From: CAYGLF01 sp964350945 | GTDB lineage: Bacteria; Chlamydiota; Chlamydiia; Chlamydiales; JAAZZY01 | NCBI GenBank assembly: GCA_964350945.1 | Contig: CAYGLF010000012.1 | Span: 1 to 39,580 of the forward strand | Reading direction: 5' to 3' | Length of the DNA: 39,580 nucleotides | Shown here: positions 1 to 8,030 of the stretch, in pieces | Position numbering within the stretch: the first letter of the stretch is position 1 | Layout: every line of letters begins with the position of its first letter | Position numbers and translations under genes: made by a program | Notes under the pieces: model-generated | What the model was told of the DNA's origin: nothing | What the model saw: only the letters and a program-made list of their open reading frames with translations | Databases searched by the model: none

Positions 1-62
1 CAGACTTATTAAGTCACTTGCAAGTCTATACTGCTAAAATCAAATTCGAGTGGATGTTTTAG
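1..62 (+). CDS. 3' end of outer membrane beta-barrel protein (partial)
   Basis: The frame starting at base 3 reads DLLSHLQVYTAKIKFEWMF and stops at TAG (60-62). The last residues alternate charged and hydrophobic (K-I-K-F-E-W-M-F) and end in Phe, which is the classic beta-signal recognised by the BAM complex in outer membrane proteins. Only 19 codons lie in the window, so the family cannot be fixed. A MOMP-like or porin-like chlamydial protein is the natural guess. The same C-terminus is encoded at the far end of the window on the other strand (39513-39580). A strong terminator follows 17 bases after the stop. Confidence 0.75.
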   Translation, partial: DLLSHLQVYTAKIKFEWMF

Positions 63-78
63 TTTAGCAACAAAATTT

Positions 79-115
79 AAAGAGCCTCTTGAGGTGATCA
101 AGAGGCTCTTTTTTC
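79..115 (+). terminator. Rho-independent terminator after the OMP gene
   Basis: A perfect stem pairs 79-92 with 98-111 (core AAGAGCCTCTTGA), the loop is GGTGA, and a T-rich tail follows. This is the clearest intrinsic terminator in the window and ends the transcript of the partial outer-membrane-protein gene. Confidence 0.9.
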
Positions 116-130
116 TTAAGTAATTACCTA

Positions 131-162
131 GAGTCAGGAATAGCCAATTCCCGGCTCTTTTT
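131..162 (+). terminator. Second, weaker terminator-like hairpin
   Basis: GAGTCAGGAAT (131-141) pairs with ATTCCCGGCTC (147-157) with one G-T wobble and one A-C mismatch. The loop is AGCCA and is followed by CTTTTTG. It sits just downstream of the strong terminator and may be a backup. The remaining bases up to 329 are AT-rich with no gene seen. Confidence 0.5.
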
Positions 163-329
163 GTTTATTGAGATAGAGTGCCTATTTTGTGGCTTCATCC
201 ATTTAAATTTTCATTTTTTAGAGATATTGGGGAAATCTTCAACTTATTTTTTTAATAAATGCGGGTGGTTATCTTTATTAATTCTTAATGTTTTAGAGGC
301 ATAATTCGCTTAATTCAAACGGGGAAAAT

Positions 330-848
330 ATGTCGAAGATAGCAGGCGACTCAAGTTGGAATAAAATTGTAGTACCAGTACTTACAGAAGGGAAAGAAGG
401 TGAATTGCGTCATTATCAAAAAGGTAGTTGCAAGCAAAGCATTACCCAGGAAGAAAGGGCAATTTTTAATAAAATTTTTAAAAAACTTGCCAATGACTCT
501 TTGCCCTCCCTACTGTGGAATCGGTCGTCAATAGAAAAACTGCATAAAAGAGTCTCTCACGTCCATCCGTTTAATTTTGTGGAGTTGGTTCATGCTGACC
601 CATTGCTCAAAGAAAATTTAATTAAAATTTGCAAAAGCAATGGTTTTGTAAAAGAACAGTGCATGGCTGACTTAAAAGAAGGTTTAAAAGTGCAGCACGC
701 TTTTGATAACCTTTTACCATTTACTCATCAATTTGCAGAGAAAATGAATCTCGATGGTAGAAAAGTGTACTCTCTTATAGAGAAGAAAGAGTTTTCAGAG
801 CTTATTGATAAGTTGGAAAATTATTTAAAAACCTGTGTGTTTGGTTAA
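330..848 (+). CDS. Hypothetical protein, 172 aa
   Basis: I do not recognise this protein. It is soluble-looking, rich in Lys, Leu and Phe, mostly predicted helical, with no signal peptide or membrane segment. The ATG at 330 is preceded by CGGGGAAAAT, a usable ribosome site, and base usage matches the neighbours. It is followed after 57 bases by the lipase-like gene on the same strand, so the two may be co-transcribed. A small helical protein ahead of a lipase-like enzyme could be a partner or chaperone, but nothing in the sequence proves this. Confidence 0.6.
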   Translation: MSKIAGDSSWNKIVVPVLTEGKEGELRHYQKGSCKQSITQEERAIFNKIFKKLANDSLPSLLWNRSSIEKLHKRVSHVHPFNFVELVHADPLLKENLIKICKSNGFVKEQCMADLKEGLKVQHAFDNLLPFTHQFAEKMNLDGRKVYSLIEKKEFSELIDKLENYLKTCVFG

Positions 849-894
849 ATTAATAGGCGGTATTAGGTGTTTATATCACCTAGAGCTTACAGGC

Positions 895-900
895 AAGGAG
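895..900 (+). promoter_or_regulatory. Shine-Dalgarno site deciding the start at 906
   Basis: AAGGAG lies five bases before ATG 906. An upstream in-frame ATG at 867 has no such site and falls inside a small hairpin (TAGGTG 864-869 with CACCTA 877-882). The start at 906 is therefore preferred. Confidence 0.75.
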
Positions 901-905
901 AAAAT

Positions 906-2129
906 ATGATTGAGAGAATTCAAGGCAATTCTAGCGAAAAATCGGCTTTAAGTATTATGAGTCAAAACGAGCTAGCAACAACCTTAAAAGTGGGTTCAAA
1001 AGTGGCTAAAAAAGTGGCTAAGTATTCTTTAGCTTTTTTTGTCCCAATTTATTTAAAGTGCCAGCTTGCCTATGAAATTTACAAGTTAGCATCGGAGCAT
1101 GGGGCTCACTTTGTTTCTAAAAAACAAGGTCGAGAAAAAAGTGTACTCACCCCTAGGGTATTTGGCGATTATTTTTCTAAAAATGCTCCGAGCAAGGGGA
1201 TTTGGGATGTCACTAGTTTTGAATTTAATCCCGGGGAGCTCTATAGCAATCAGAAGGTTTTGAAGCAAATTTTTCACAGTGTCTCCGACAATGAAACGAT
1301 GCTATGGATGAGTGCACAATGGATGACGAAAGTGTTTGTCCATAAAATGTCTGGTTTTATACAGGAAGGAATGGAAATTTTCATCCCAGTCGTTAACAAA
1401 GAGGGAAATCGCGAGCTTGTGAAATACCGCGTTCAAAAACGATTTGATGTTGGGTATAAAATACCTGCTTTTGGGCTTGTCGATCCAGCTCATAGACACC
1501 CCACCATTTTGTTGTTTCGACCCACGACAACCTCATTAAAAAATATTGAGGCATTATCGACTATGGCTGCAAATTTTCATCCAGAGGGGCCGGCTAAGGC
1601 ATTATATAAAAAGTCAAAGTTAGAGATTACGGATTGGTTAAAAGCAACATCGCAAGATACAGGGCAGAAAGCGCAAGTGATGGGTTTTAGCCAAGGGGGA
1701 GCCCTTGGTGCTTATTTTTTAACTTACCATAGTGAACTTTTTAGTGATCATGAATCATCTCCTTCTTTTATATTCGATGCTCCAGGAGTCAACTCAACGG
1801 TCGAAAAAAAATGGGAAGAAATAACACAAAAGCCGGTCGTAAAAACTTTTGTTAATAGAGGGGATCTAATTCCAAAGTTTGGAAAGAGATTTATCGGGCA
1901 GGCATTTGAAATTCAGACGAGTGGAAAGTTTTCAGGAGTTGCAAATCACCTTCTTTTAAGTCTTTTTTCCCCTCAGTGGCAGATTAGAGAGATTAACAAC
2001 CATCTGGAAAAGGAATCGATTGTCAGAGCTGCTGCAAAGCAGGTTGAAAAGGTAGCAACTAAGGTATTGTACCACCCCATTAAGCACTGGATTACCCCCT
2101 GTTTGCAGGGGCTGATTCACTCTTATTAA
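906..2129 (+). CDS. Lipase-like alpha/beta hydrolase
   Basis: From ATG 906 the protein is 407 aa. It carries the nucleophile-elbow motif GFSQGG with the putative catalytic Ser at about residue 262. An FRPT segment near 204-207 resembles the oxyanion strand of class-3 lipases. RGDLIP gives a candidate Asp near 320 and ANHLL a candidate His near 348, so a full Ser-Asp-His triad can be drawn in the family order. A hydrophobic stretch near residues 40-60 (YSLAFFVPIYLKCQLAYEIY) may associate with membrane. There is no cleavable signal peptide. The substrate is unknown; a host or bacterial lipid ester is an inference. The gene follows the 172-aa hypothetical closely. Confidence 0.7.
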   Translation: MIERIQGNSSEKSALSIMSQNELATTLKVGSKVAKKVAKYSLAFFVPIYLKCQLAYEIYKLASEHGAHFVSKKQGREKSVLTPRVFGDYFSKNAPSKGIWDVTSFEFNPGELYSNQKVLKQIFHSVSDNETMLWMSAQWMTKVFVHKMSGFIQEGMEIFIPVVNKEGNRELVKYRVQKRFDVGYKIPAFGLVDPAHRHPTILLFRPTTTSLKNIEALSTMAANFHPEGPAKALYKKSKLEITDWLKATSQDTGQKAQVMGFSQGGALGAYFLTYHSELFSDHESSPSFIFDAPGVNSTVEKKWEEITQKPVVKTFVNRGDLIPKFGKRFIGQAFEIQTSGKFSGVANHLLLSLFSPQWQIREINNHLEKESIVRAAAKQVEKVATKVLYHPIKHWITPCLQGLIHSY

Positions 2130-2219
2130 ATCGTAAGTATGAGTGGGACTGATTTTTAAGCTTCAAAACAAATACTTGGATCTTGTATATCATAGCTTTC
2201 ATTGTTGAGTTGAAAGTTT

Positions 2220-3224
2220 ATGAGTCATACACATCATCGCCCAACCCCATTAGTTGGGGCCGTTGCAGGTGCCAAGGGAGGCGTTGGCAAATCTATGGTT
2301 TGTTCGAACCTCGCCGTGCAGTTTGCAAAAGCAGATTTAAAAGTTATTGTCATTGACTGTGACTTAGGGGCAGCAAATCAGCACACCCTCTTTGGAATTT
2401 CAAGATCTTCTCCCGGCTGGACACAATGGCTTACCGGCAAAGAGGGGTGTTTGAAAGACTATTTGGTTCCAACTGCACAAGAAAACCTCTCATTGATTCC
2501 TGCTAGTGGTTTTATTCCCCAAGTAGCTCAAATGCCTTCGGAGAAAAAAAAGACCTTTCTAGAAGAAGTGCATAGCTTAGATGCTGATTTGGTCCTTTTC
2601 GATTTAGGAGCGGGTTCTCACATCGATACTCTAGATCTTTTTATTTATGCCGATTTCAAAATGATTGTCACTACTGCCGAGCCAACTTCTTTGATGAATA
2701 ATTTTGAATTTATCAAAAATGCTTTGTATCGAGCTCTTACCCGTCTTTTTATGCATCAACCTGAGGTTTTAACTTGGATTGAGCAGTTTAGATGTGACCC
2801 TCACTTTTGTGTCGATAAACTTCTAGAAAAAGTATCCGCAATTGATGAGTGGGCGGGTGAAAATTTGCAATATTTATGTTCCTCTTTTGATGTCTCTGTT
2901 ATTTTTAATCAGATGAAAAAAGTAGAAGAAGCAACAATGGCCAAACGTCTGCAAAAAATTGTTCAACATACGCTCAATATGCACTTGAAGGTTCCTGGAT
3001 TCGTCTTTTATAATGAGGAGATCTTAGCTTCTGTTCACAAAATGCTTCCTTTAAGTTTGATTTCACCAGAGGCTATCTCAAGTCAGATTTTTGAGCGCAT
3101 GGCCAAAAAATTGATCGTGCAAAGCCTTCAAAAGTCACCCAGCGACCAAATAGAGTGGGGGCAAATTAAAAAAGATTTTGCTAAAAATCGAGTGGCTCGA
3201 AAAAAGTCAAGCCTCCATTTATAA
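2220..3224 (+). CDS. MinD/FlhG-type P-loop ATPase
   Basis: This 334-aa protein has a deviant Walker A motif AKGGVGKS (residues 18-25, signature Lys19 and catalytic Lys24), the A' motif IDCDLGAAN (45-53), and a switch-II segment VLFDLGAG (125-132). The stretch AEPTSLMNNFEFIKNALYRAL is typical of FlhG/YlxH-like members rather than septum-site MinD. Such proteins dimerise on ATP and position large assemblies at membranes. No flagellar gene is seen nearby, so its cargo is unknown. The first Met, 18 residues before the P-loop Lys, suits the family. Its 3' end overlaps the convergent glycosyltransferase gene by 44 bases. Confidence 0.8.
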   Translation: MSHTHHRPTPLVGAVAGAKGGVGKSMVCSNLAVQFAKADLKVIVIDCDLGAANQHTLFGISRSSPGWTQWLTGKEGCLKDYLVPTAQENLSLIPASGFIPQVAQMPSEKKKTFLEEVHSLDADLVLFDLGAGSHIDTLDLFIYADFKMIVTTAEPTSLMNNFEFIKNALYRALTRLFMHQPEVLTWIEQFRCDPHFCVDKLLEKVSAIDEWAGENLQYLCSSFDVSVIFNQMKKVEEATMAKRLQKIVQHTLNMHLKVPGFVFYNEEILASVHKMLPLSLISPEAISSQIFERMAKKLIVQSLQKSPSDQIEWGQIKKDFAKNRVARKKSSLHL

Positions 3225-4101
3225 CAGACGGTATTACCGTCCAACTCTCTGGATAAAAATCCGGTTCCCCTGCGCTATTTCCTATACACAGGATCTGTTT
3301 GTCAGCTCGTGGACTTAACCACGCACTCCACCATGAAAAAGTAGAGCCTGGAGAGGTGATAAAATGGTGGCAGTGGTTAGAGAGCCAAAAGTCATACAAA
3401 TAGGAGTTTCCTTGGATAAAACGAACTTCGTGCTCTGTTTTTGGAAAATGTTTTTCTGCATATTCAGGGTAGTCTGAGAAGACTAAAATACAATATGACG
3501 TAGGAAATGTATTCAGGGCATTTAGATAGTACTGCCAGTGCGGTACAATTTCTTTCTCATCCAGATTGTCAGGAAAAAAAGTGCGAATATGAAGTGACAC
3601 GACAGTTTTTGTGTTCAAAAGATCCCCATACTCTTGTTGAATCTGACGCTTAATTTCAATTGGTGGTTTGAAAATTTTTAAAAGTTCTTCTCGGTAATGT
3701 GCAAAATACTTTTCACTTTGGAAAAATCCCTGCAATTCTTGGTTTTTTCGAAAGGGGATTGGGGTATAAGTTCGTGGTGAAGATTCTTGGTATATGCGTT
3801 TAATAAGGGGGTTGAAAGTTAGATTGAGTCGCCCTCGGTCAAAAGGAACATTGTGGAAAACAAAATAGAGGTTTCTACAATCCCTTTGAGATTTTTTTAA
3901 CGGCTTTGATCGAAGATGTGGGACTAGGTTATGGTCGTGTGCATACGCAAGTGTTGTGGCAATTTCAAAAAGCTGGTTGCCAAGCTGTCCTCTAAACTTG
4001 CATTTTACCGCTGGACTACGAAAGGGGAGCACTGCAAAAAAAGAAGCAAAGCAAAGAAACAAGGCCAGTATAAAAAAGCTTTTTTTGGTTGTCATGCGCA
4101 A
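3181..4101 (-). CDS. GT11-type glycosyltransferase (fucosyltransferase-like), membrane anchored
   Basis: This 306-aa protein resembles family GT11 alpha-1,2-fucosyltransferases. It has the N-terminal motif RGQLGNQLFEIAT (37-49), LQGFFQSEKYF (123-133), the donor-site region VSLHIR (168-173), FSDYPEYAE (208-216) and the C-terminal block SPGSTFSWWSAWL (250-262). In canonical GT11 the middle motif is HxRRxD; here HIRTFF keeps only the first Arg, so donor or acceptor may differ. Residues 8-27 form a signal-anchor-like hydrophobic helix. An alternative start is the Met two codons in. No strong ribosome site is visible. It converges on the ATPase gene with a 44-base overlap. Confidence 0.8.
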   Translation of the reverse strand: MRMTTKKSFFILALFLCFASFFAVLPFRSPAVKCKFRGQLGNQLFEIATTLAYAHDHNLVPHLRSKPLKKSQRDCRNLYFVFHNVPFDRGRLNLTFNPLIKRIYQESSPRTYTPIPFRKNQELQGFFQSEKYFAHYREELLKIFKPPIEIKRQIQQEYGDLLNTKTVVSLHIRTFFPDNLDEKEIVPHWQYYLNALNTFPTSYCILVFSDYPEYAEKHFPKTEHEVRFIQGNSYLYDFWLSNHCHHFITSPGSTFSWWSAWLSPRADKQILCIGNSAGEPDFYPESWTVIPSVINGGLTFFEPLDF

Positions 4102-4168
4102 AAGTATAGCTCTTAAGAATTATTTTTGAAAATCAGAAAAATAAACAGACTTAGTAAATAAAAATATA

Positions 4169-4197
4169 ATTATAGTGTTTTACTTTATACTTTGTAA
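4169..4197 (-). promoter_or_regulatory. Candidate promoter for the GT11 gene
   Basis: On the minus strand a perfect −10 TATAAT (4169-4174) lies 17 bases from TTACAA (4192-4197), a weak −35. It would start transcription about 60 bases before ATG 4101. The −35 bases are the same as those of the divergent promoter. Confidence 0.4.
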
Positions 4198-4219
4198 TAA
4201 AAATTTATTCTGATATATT
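4192..4219 (+). promoter_or_regulatory. Candidate extended −10 promoter for the 384-aa gene
   Basis: TTGTAA (4192-4197), a 16-base spacer and TATATT (4214-4219) preceded by TG at 4211-4212 give an extended −10 promoter. It would leave a leader of about 35 bases before ATG 4260. Confidence 0.4.
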
Positions 4220-4259
4220 TTCGCCCATTTTTACTATTATTTAACCCTCGTGACCTAAT

Positions 4260-5414
4260 ATGCACTATATTCATAACTACCAGACATTAATTCCGAATTT
4301 ATCAGCAACACAAGCATTGCAACAACAAATGAAGGAAGCTGATCGATCACTTGATGATTTTAACGCCTATAAAATCGTGAAAAAAGACAGCTACTTAATT
4401 TCTGAACTGGGCAAAATGCAAGAACTTGCCCAGCTTATTAAACAATCTTTGCAAACACTGTCTCAAAATCCTGAAGCTCAATCAGAAATTGATTTTTTAT
4501 TTAAAGGAGATCAGAGTCAACTTCCTCGACTTAATGAGCAGCTTCAGTTATTTGATGCCCTTGAAGTAAAGATGCAATCGAAGATTGATGAAGTTAGTAA
4601 TCTGCACCAAACCTTAAGAGGTTCTGTTCAAGATCCGCATTTAAAAGGTGTTTTTAAGGCTATTGATGAGAACAAGCCCAATGCATCCAATCTGTTTGCT
4701 TCTAAATGCAAAAGCAGTGCCCTAGCGGTCCTAAAAAGCTTTTCGAAATGGATGGATCCACAATCTTTAGATCAGATCAAGTCTTTGGAGACAAAAAAAG
4801 TACTTTCTTTGAAAAGCTCCCAGAAAGGAGCAAAAGCGTTGATGGATGAAATTGCCAAGGACTTGGAGGGATCTTCCCATAAACTTTATTATTGTACTTT
4901 TGATAATATGGCATTTAAAGATTCTCACGGCGGGCATGCCCTTGTTATTGAGAAAACTAAAGAGAACCAATTTAGACTCTACCAAAGCTTTAGCGGGCAG
5001 TATTCACTTCAATCATTTTTAAATGAAGAAATGACGAAAAGCTCTGAAGGGTGGATGGAGTATAATGAGTTTTATAGCTACTTAAAAAGCTATGAGTTTT
5101 TAAGTCATGTGCAAATATGGGATGAGAAAGTCAGCGATCAGTATGAGGGATGCTTTAAAGTAGGCCGCTCGAAAACTAAAGGCACTCAGCTGCCTACTGG
5201 ATTTTTTGGTCTCCGCTTTAATTCTATCCAACTTCTTGAAAATGAAAGATTAAGTGCAATAGAGTCCCTTCAGAGTATGATCAAAGATATGCTGAAGCAG
5301 GCGAGTGTAATTGCTGACATGCAGGTTTTAGACAGCGTGGGCACAGGTGTATGTTTAGGCGCCCTGGTTTCAGCAATTGCTTTGCCTTGTATCGCCATTG
5401 CCAATGCCTTGTAG
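4260..5414 (+). CDS. Candidate effector with papain-like His motif and C-terminal membrane helix
   Basis: I do not recognise this 384-aa protein. Residues 15-200 are mostly helical and probably coiled. A beta-rich segment holds SHGGHALVIEK (222-232) followed by FRLYQSFSGQYSL (238-250). This layout resembles the His-strand and next strand of papain-like cysteine peptidases. A Cys at 150 starting a helix (SKCKSSALAVL) could be the nucleophile, but the usual Asp/Asn is replaced by YQSF, so activity is uncertain. Residues 359-382 form a single hydrophobic C-terminal helix (VGTGVCLGALVSAIALPCIA), suggesting a tail-anchored membrane protein. The ribosome site is weak. A secreted effector is an inference from architecture only. 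Confidence 0.65.
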   Translation: MHYIHNYQTLIPNLSATQALQQQMKEADRSLDDFNAYKIVKKDSYLISELGKMQELAQLIKQSLQTLSQNPEAQSEIDFLFKGDQSQLPRLNEQLQLFDALEVKMQSKIDEVSNLHQTLRGSVQDPHLKGVFKAIDENKPNASNLFASKCKSSALAVLKSFSKWMDPQSLDQIKSLETKKVLSLKSSQKGAKALMDEIAKDLEGSSHKLYYCTFDNMAFKDSHGGHALVIEKTKENQFRLYQSFSGQYSLQSFLNEEMTKSSEGWMEYNEFYSYLKSYEFLSHVQIWDEKVSDQYEGCFKVGRSKTKGTQLPTGFFGLRFNSIQLLENERLSAIESLQSMIKDMLKQASVIADMQVLDSVGTGVCLGALVSAIALPCIAIANAL

Positions 5415-5420
5415 AGCTTT

Positions 5421-7130
5421 TCAAAGGCTTTGCATTTTCATTTGCTTGATATAAAATTCAATAAGAGGCTGCAGAAGAGATCTTTTCTCTTCTCGCCTTT
5501 TTTCGGGGCAAGATTCTTTAAGTAATTGATCAATCAGTTGATCAGGTTTACATAAAATGGCATGGTATGCAGCTTCATTTTGGAGTTGGTACCGGGAAAA
5601 TTCTGAGTTATCCTGAATAAATTGAAGGCATTTTAAAAGGCTCTTTTCAAGTTTTGCAAAGGTTTGGGTTACTTTAGGAGCTACATGCTTTGGTTTTTCC
5701 TGGGAAATAAGAGCTTGATGTAACCTACCCTCCAGATCAAAATTTTGTGTTAACAGATTATTTTTTATCCATTTGAGAGGCTTATTGTTTAAACTTGGAA
5801 TGTTGAGCCCTTGCATAGTGGCGTTATACAGATCGCACTCTGGGTGTTTTTTTGCAAAATGATCAATCCATTCAGCCTCTTGTATCCATTTCCATAAAGT
5901 AAAGATTTTTCCTCCTTTGGCATCTTTCTTGATAAAAGGGCGATGGGCCAAGGAAGTGTTTTGATTGAGATTCCCCTCTTTAGGAAGATCTTGATGCACC
6001 ACTAGTGAAGATGAGTAAGGCTGTTTGTTATGGTACGCTAAATCACTTCCTACTAGGATAATGGGGTTGCAACCTAAGTGGCTTGCAAGCTGAATCGAAA
6101 AGTTAATGACATTATTCCCCTCGTCTATTTCAGGGGATATTAGGTTTAATTTTTTTTCAAACCAGTCAACAAGTGGATGTCCAGCAGCTTTTGAGACATA
6201 AATTAAGGGGCCTTGTGCGCGATCTACCGCATCACTATTCATACGAGCTCTGAAAAGAAGAGGAAGTTGAAAAAAGTTGTTCAAGGAGAAAGTGTCGCAA
6301 TGCATGGGGTAGGGGTCAATTCCCACTGCAATATGGGGCTGAACCTGGAGGTTATTAAGAGCGGCTAAAGCACGCCCCCCAGCAAAAATAAGAGCTTTAT
6401 CTTGCAATTGTTGAAGTTCTTTTTGATCGCGATTAAGGGAAGGGCCAGCAGCGCAGATTACCGCAGGAATTTGTTTAAATTTATCAAAGAGATCGTGTGC
6501 GAAAATGGCATCTGGAATTTTAGGCAGGTTTTTTAAGAAGTTTTGGTACAGAAGGGGAGCATCTTGGTAATATTCACCCAGCATAAGATGGAGTTTAGCT
6601 GTTAGGTCAGAGAGAGTTTGTTTAAATTTTTTCCAGGAGTAGGGACGATTTTTTTGGTAGCTTTTTTGAGCAATGATTTCAAAAGATCCATTAAGGTAGG
6701 GGGCAAAGGTGTTTTCATTTTGTGACCAAAAATGAGGGGTCCTTAGGTAAAACAAGGCAACTTGCGGGTGCTTTGCCATTTCTAATCCAGATGGGGTTGA
6801 GAAAAGTGCTTTTAAAACATCAAGGCGGTCTTCAAAAAAAAAGAGGCGGTAAGTGGGGTCTTTTTCAAGCCATTTTTGTAAGAATCGAAAAAGTTTTCCA
6901 AGGCCCACTCCATAAATAAATAGCGAAGAGGGTTTTTTCTTTAGAGTGGGATTAATGTCTTCAAGTTGACTGCTCTCGATAAAAAAGAGTTTTTTGGCAA
7001 GTTTGATGGGATAGTTTAGAGATTCATCTCTATTTGGAGTGTCGTTGCTAGACTGCAGCAAAAGCTGCATTCTTAAAAGAGGAGAGCTTTTTTCAAGTGC
7101 TTGAAGACTATTTTTAAAATGTGTTGTCAT
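5421..7130 (-). CDS. DUF115 / Maf-like glycosyltransferase-family protein (copy 2)
   Basis: This 569-aa protein has an N-terminal Rossmann-like part (FIYGVGLGKLFRFL, 71-84) and the DUF115/Maf core. The core comprises AVICAAGPSLN (223-233), DKALIFAGGRALAAL (244-258), VGIDPYPM (269-276) and the late motif NPIILVGSDLAYHNKQPYSSS (355-375). DUF115 includes the motility-associated factors that add pseudaminic or legionaminic acid to flagellin, and archaeal MptE. Which activity applies here cannot be told. It is the last gene of a leftward operon and starts nine bases after the MORN gene ends. It is paralogous to the first gene of that operon, sharing order and spacing of all motifs. Confidence 0.8.
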   Translation of the reverse strand: MTTHFKNSLQALEKSSPLLRMQLLLQSSNDTPNRDESLNYPIKLAKKLFFIESSQLEDINPTLKKKPSSLFIYGVGLGKLFRFLQKWLEKDPTYRLFFFEDRLDVLKALFSTPSGLEMAKHPQVALFYLRTPHFWSQNENTFAPYLNGSFEIIAQKSYQKNRPYSWKKFKQTLSDLTAKLHLMLGEYYQDAPLLYQNFLKNLPKIPDAIFAHDLFDKFKQIPAVICAAGPSLNRDQKELQQLQDKALIFAGGRALAALNNLQVQPHIAVGIDPYPMHCDTFSLNNFFQLPLLFRARMNSDAVDRAQGPLIYVSKAAGHPLVDWFEKKLNLISPEIDEGNNVINFSIQLASHLGCNPIILVGSDLAYHNKQPYSSSLVVHQDLPKEGNLNQNTSLAHRPFIKKDAKGGKIFTLWKWIQEAEWIDHFAKKHPECDLYNATMQGLNIPSLNNKPLKWIKNNLLTQNFDLEGRLHQALISQEKPKHVAPKVTQTFAKLEKSLLKCLQFIQDNSEFSRYQLQNEAAYHAILCKPDQLIDQLLKESCPEKRREEKRSLLQPLIEFYIKQMKMQSL

Positions 7131-7139
7131 GGTTAGACT

Positions 7140-8030
7140 CTATGGTGACTCAAAAACTAACTCTTTCCCATTCCAAACGCCTCTGGCTGTTTGGGAAATT
7201 TTTCCTAATGAATCATACCTATGCAAGATGTAGGTTTGGTTTTCTTTGTTGTAGGTGCCTTTTGTTAAAGGCTTTCCCTCTGAAGTCCACGTCGTTTCAT
7301 CATAGAGTTTAGGGGGCTCATGGTATTGATATTCAAAAGCCAACTGTCCATTAGGATACCATTTTCGATAGCGATTAGTGCGTTCATGATCATTGTAAAA
7401 AGACTCTTCTATAAGAAGGCCCGAAGGGTTCCAAAAACGATCCTTGCCCATTTTTTTACCCGCTTTAAATTCGATTTCCCGTTTCAATAGGTGGTTAGGG
7501 TAGTAGAGTTTGGTAGTCCCCACCTGAAGATCATTTTCATAGGTCATCAAAGTTTTTAAAGAGCCATCTTCATAGAAGTATTCTTGTTTTCCATGTTTTT
7601 CCCCGAGTTGGTAACGCAAAACAGCATAGGGTTTCCCGCTGAGGTAAAATTGGTTTAGCTTGCCATGCCTGTTTCCTTCAATAAACCAAGTTTGTGAAAC
7701 CAACTGCCCCTCTTGAGAGTAAAAAGAAGAAGGGCCATGCAAATCTCCTTTTTGATAGTAGGCTTCAGCTTTTAAAGAACCATCGGGATAAAATAAACAC
7801 CACTGAGCGTGAAATAAACCATTCTTTTCAAGGTGTGCTTGATAAACAACCCCTTGCTCGTCTCGAAGGACTTTCAGGGTATGCCCATGGAATTGAGATT
7901 CATCTGAAGTGGCAAAGTCGGGCGGTAGCTTGATAAGGGGCGCCTGAACTTTTAGGTTAATTTTCAACTCTTCGTCAAGGATTTGAATTGTTTGGTGGTC
8001 GAACTGATAATTACATTTTTTTACTGCCAT
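7140..8030 (-). CDS. MORN-repeat (YwqK-like) protein
   Basis: This 296-aa protein contains about seven MORN-type repeats of roughly 22-24 residues. Examples are YPDGSLKAEAYYQKGDLHG, YEDGSLKTLMTYENDLQVG and YPNGQLAFEYQYHEPP, with the recurring pattern Y-x-x-G-x-L/K … Y-x-x-G-x-x-x-G. Such repeats form extended beta-hairpin arrays, often for binding lipids or partner proteins. No signal peptide is seen. The start overlaps the stop of the upstream Maf-like gene by 10 bases, and the next Maf-like gene follows after nine bases. Translational coupling is likely, and a scaffold role for the two Maf-like enzymes is a reasonable inference. Confidence 0.8.
   Translation of the reverse strand: MAVKKCNYQFDHQTIQILDEELKINLKVQAPLIKLPPDFATSDESQFHGHTLKVLRDEQGVVYQAHLEKNGLFHAQWCLFYPDGSLKAEAYYQKGDLHGPSSFYSQEGQLVSQTWFIEGNRHGKLNQFYLSGKPYAVLRYQLGEKHGKQEYFYEDGSLKTLMTYENDLQVGTTKLYYPNHLLKREIEFKAGKKMGKDRFWNPSGLLIEESFYNDHERTNRYRKWYPNGQLAFEYQYHEPPKLYDETTWTSEGKPLTKGTYNKENQTYILHRYDSLGKISQTARGVWNGKELVFESP

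Noticed and set aside
867..905. Upstream ATG as start of the lipase-like gene
   Set aside because: It lacks a ribosome site and lies in a hairpin, while ATG 906 has AAGGAG at ideal spacing.
3931..4116. Rightward 61-codon open frame
   Set aside because: It lies antisense within the N-terminal part of the GT11-type gene, and its translation has no domain-like features.
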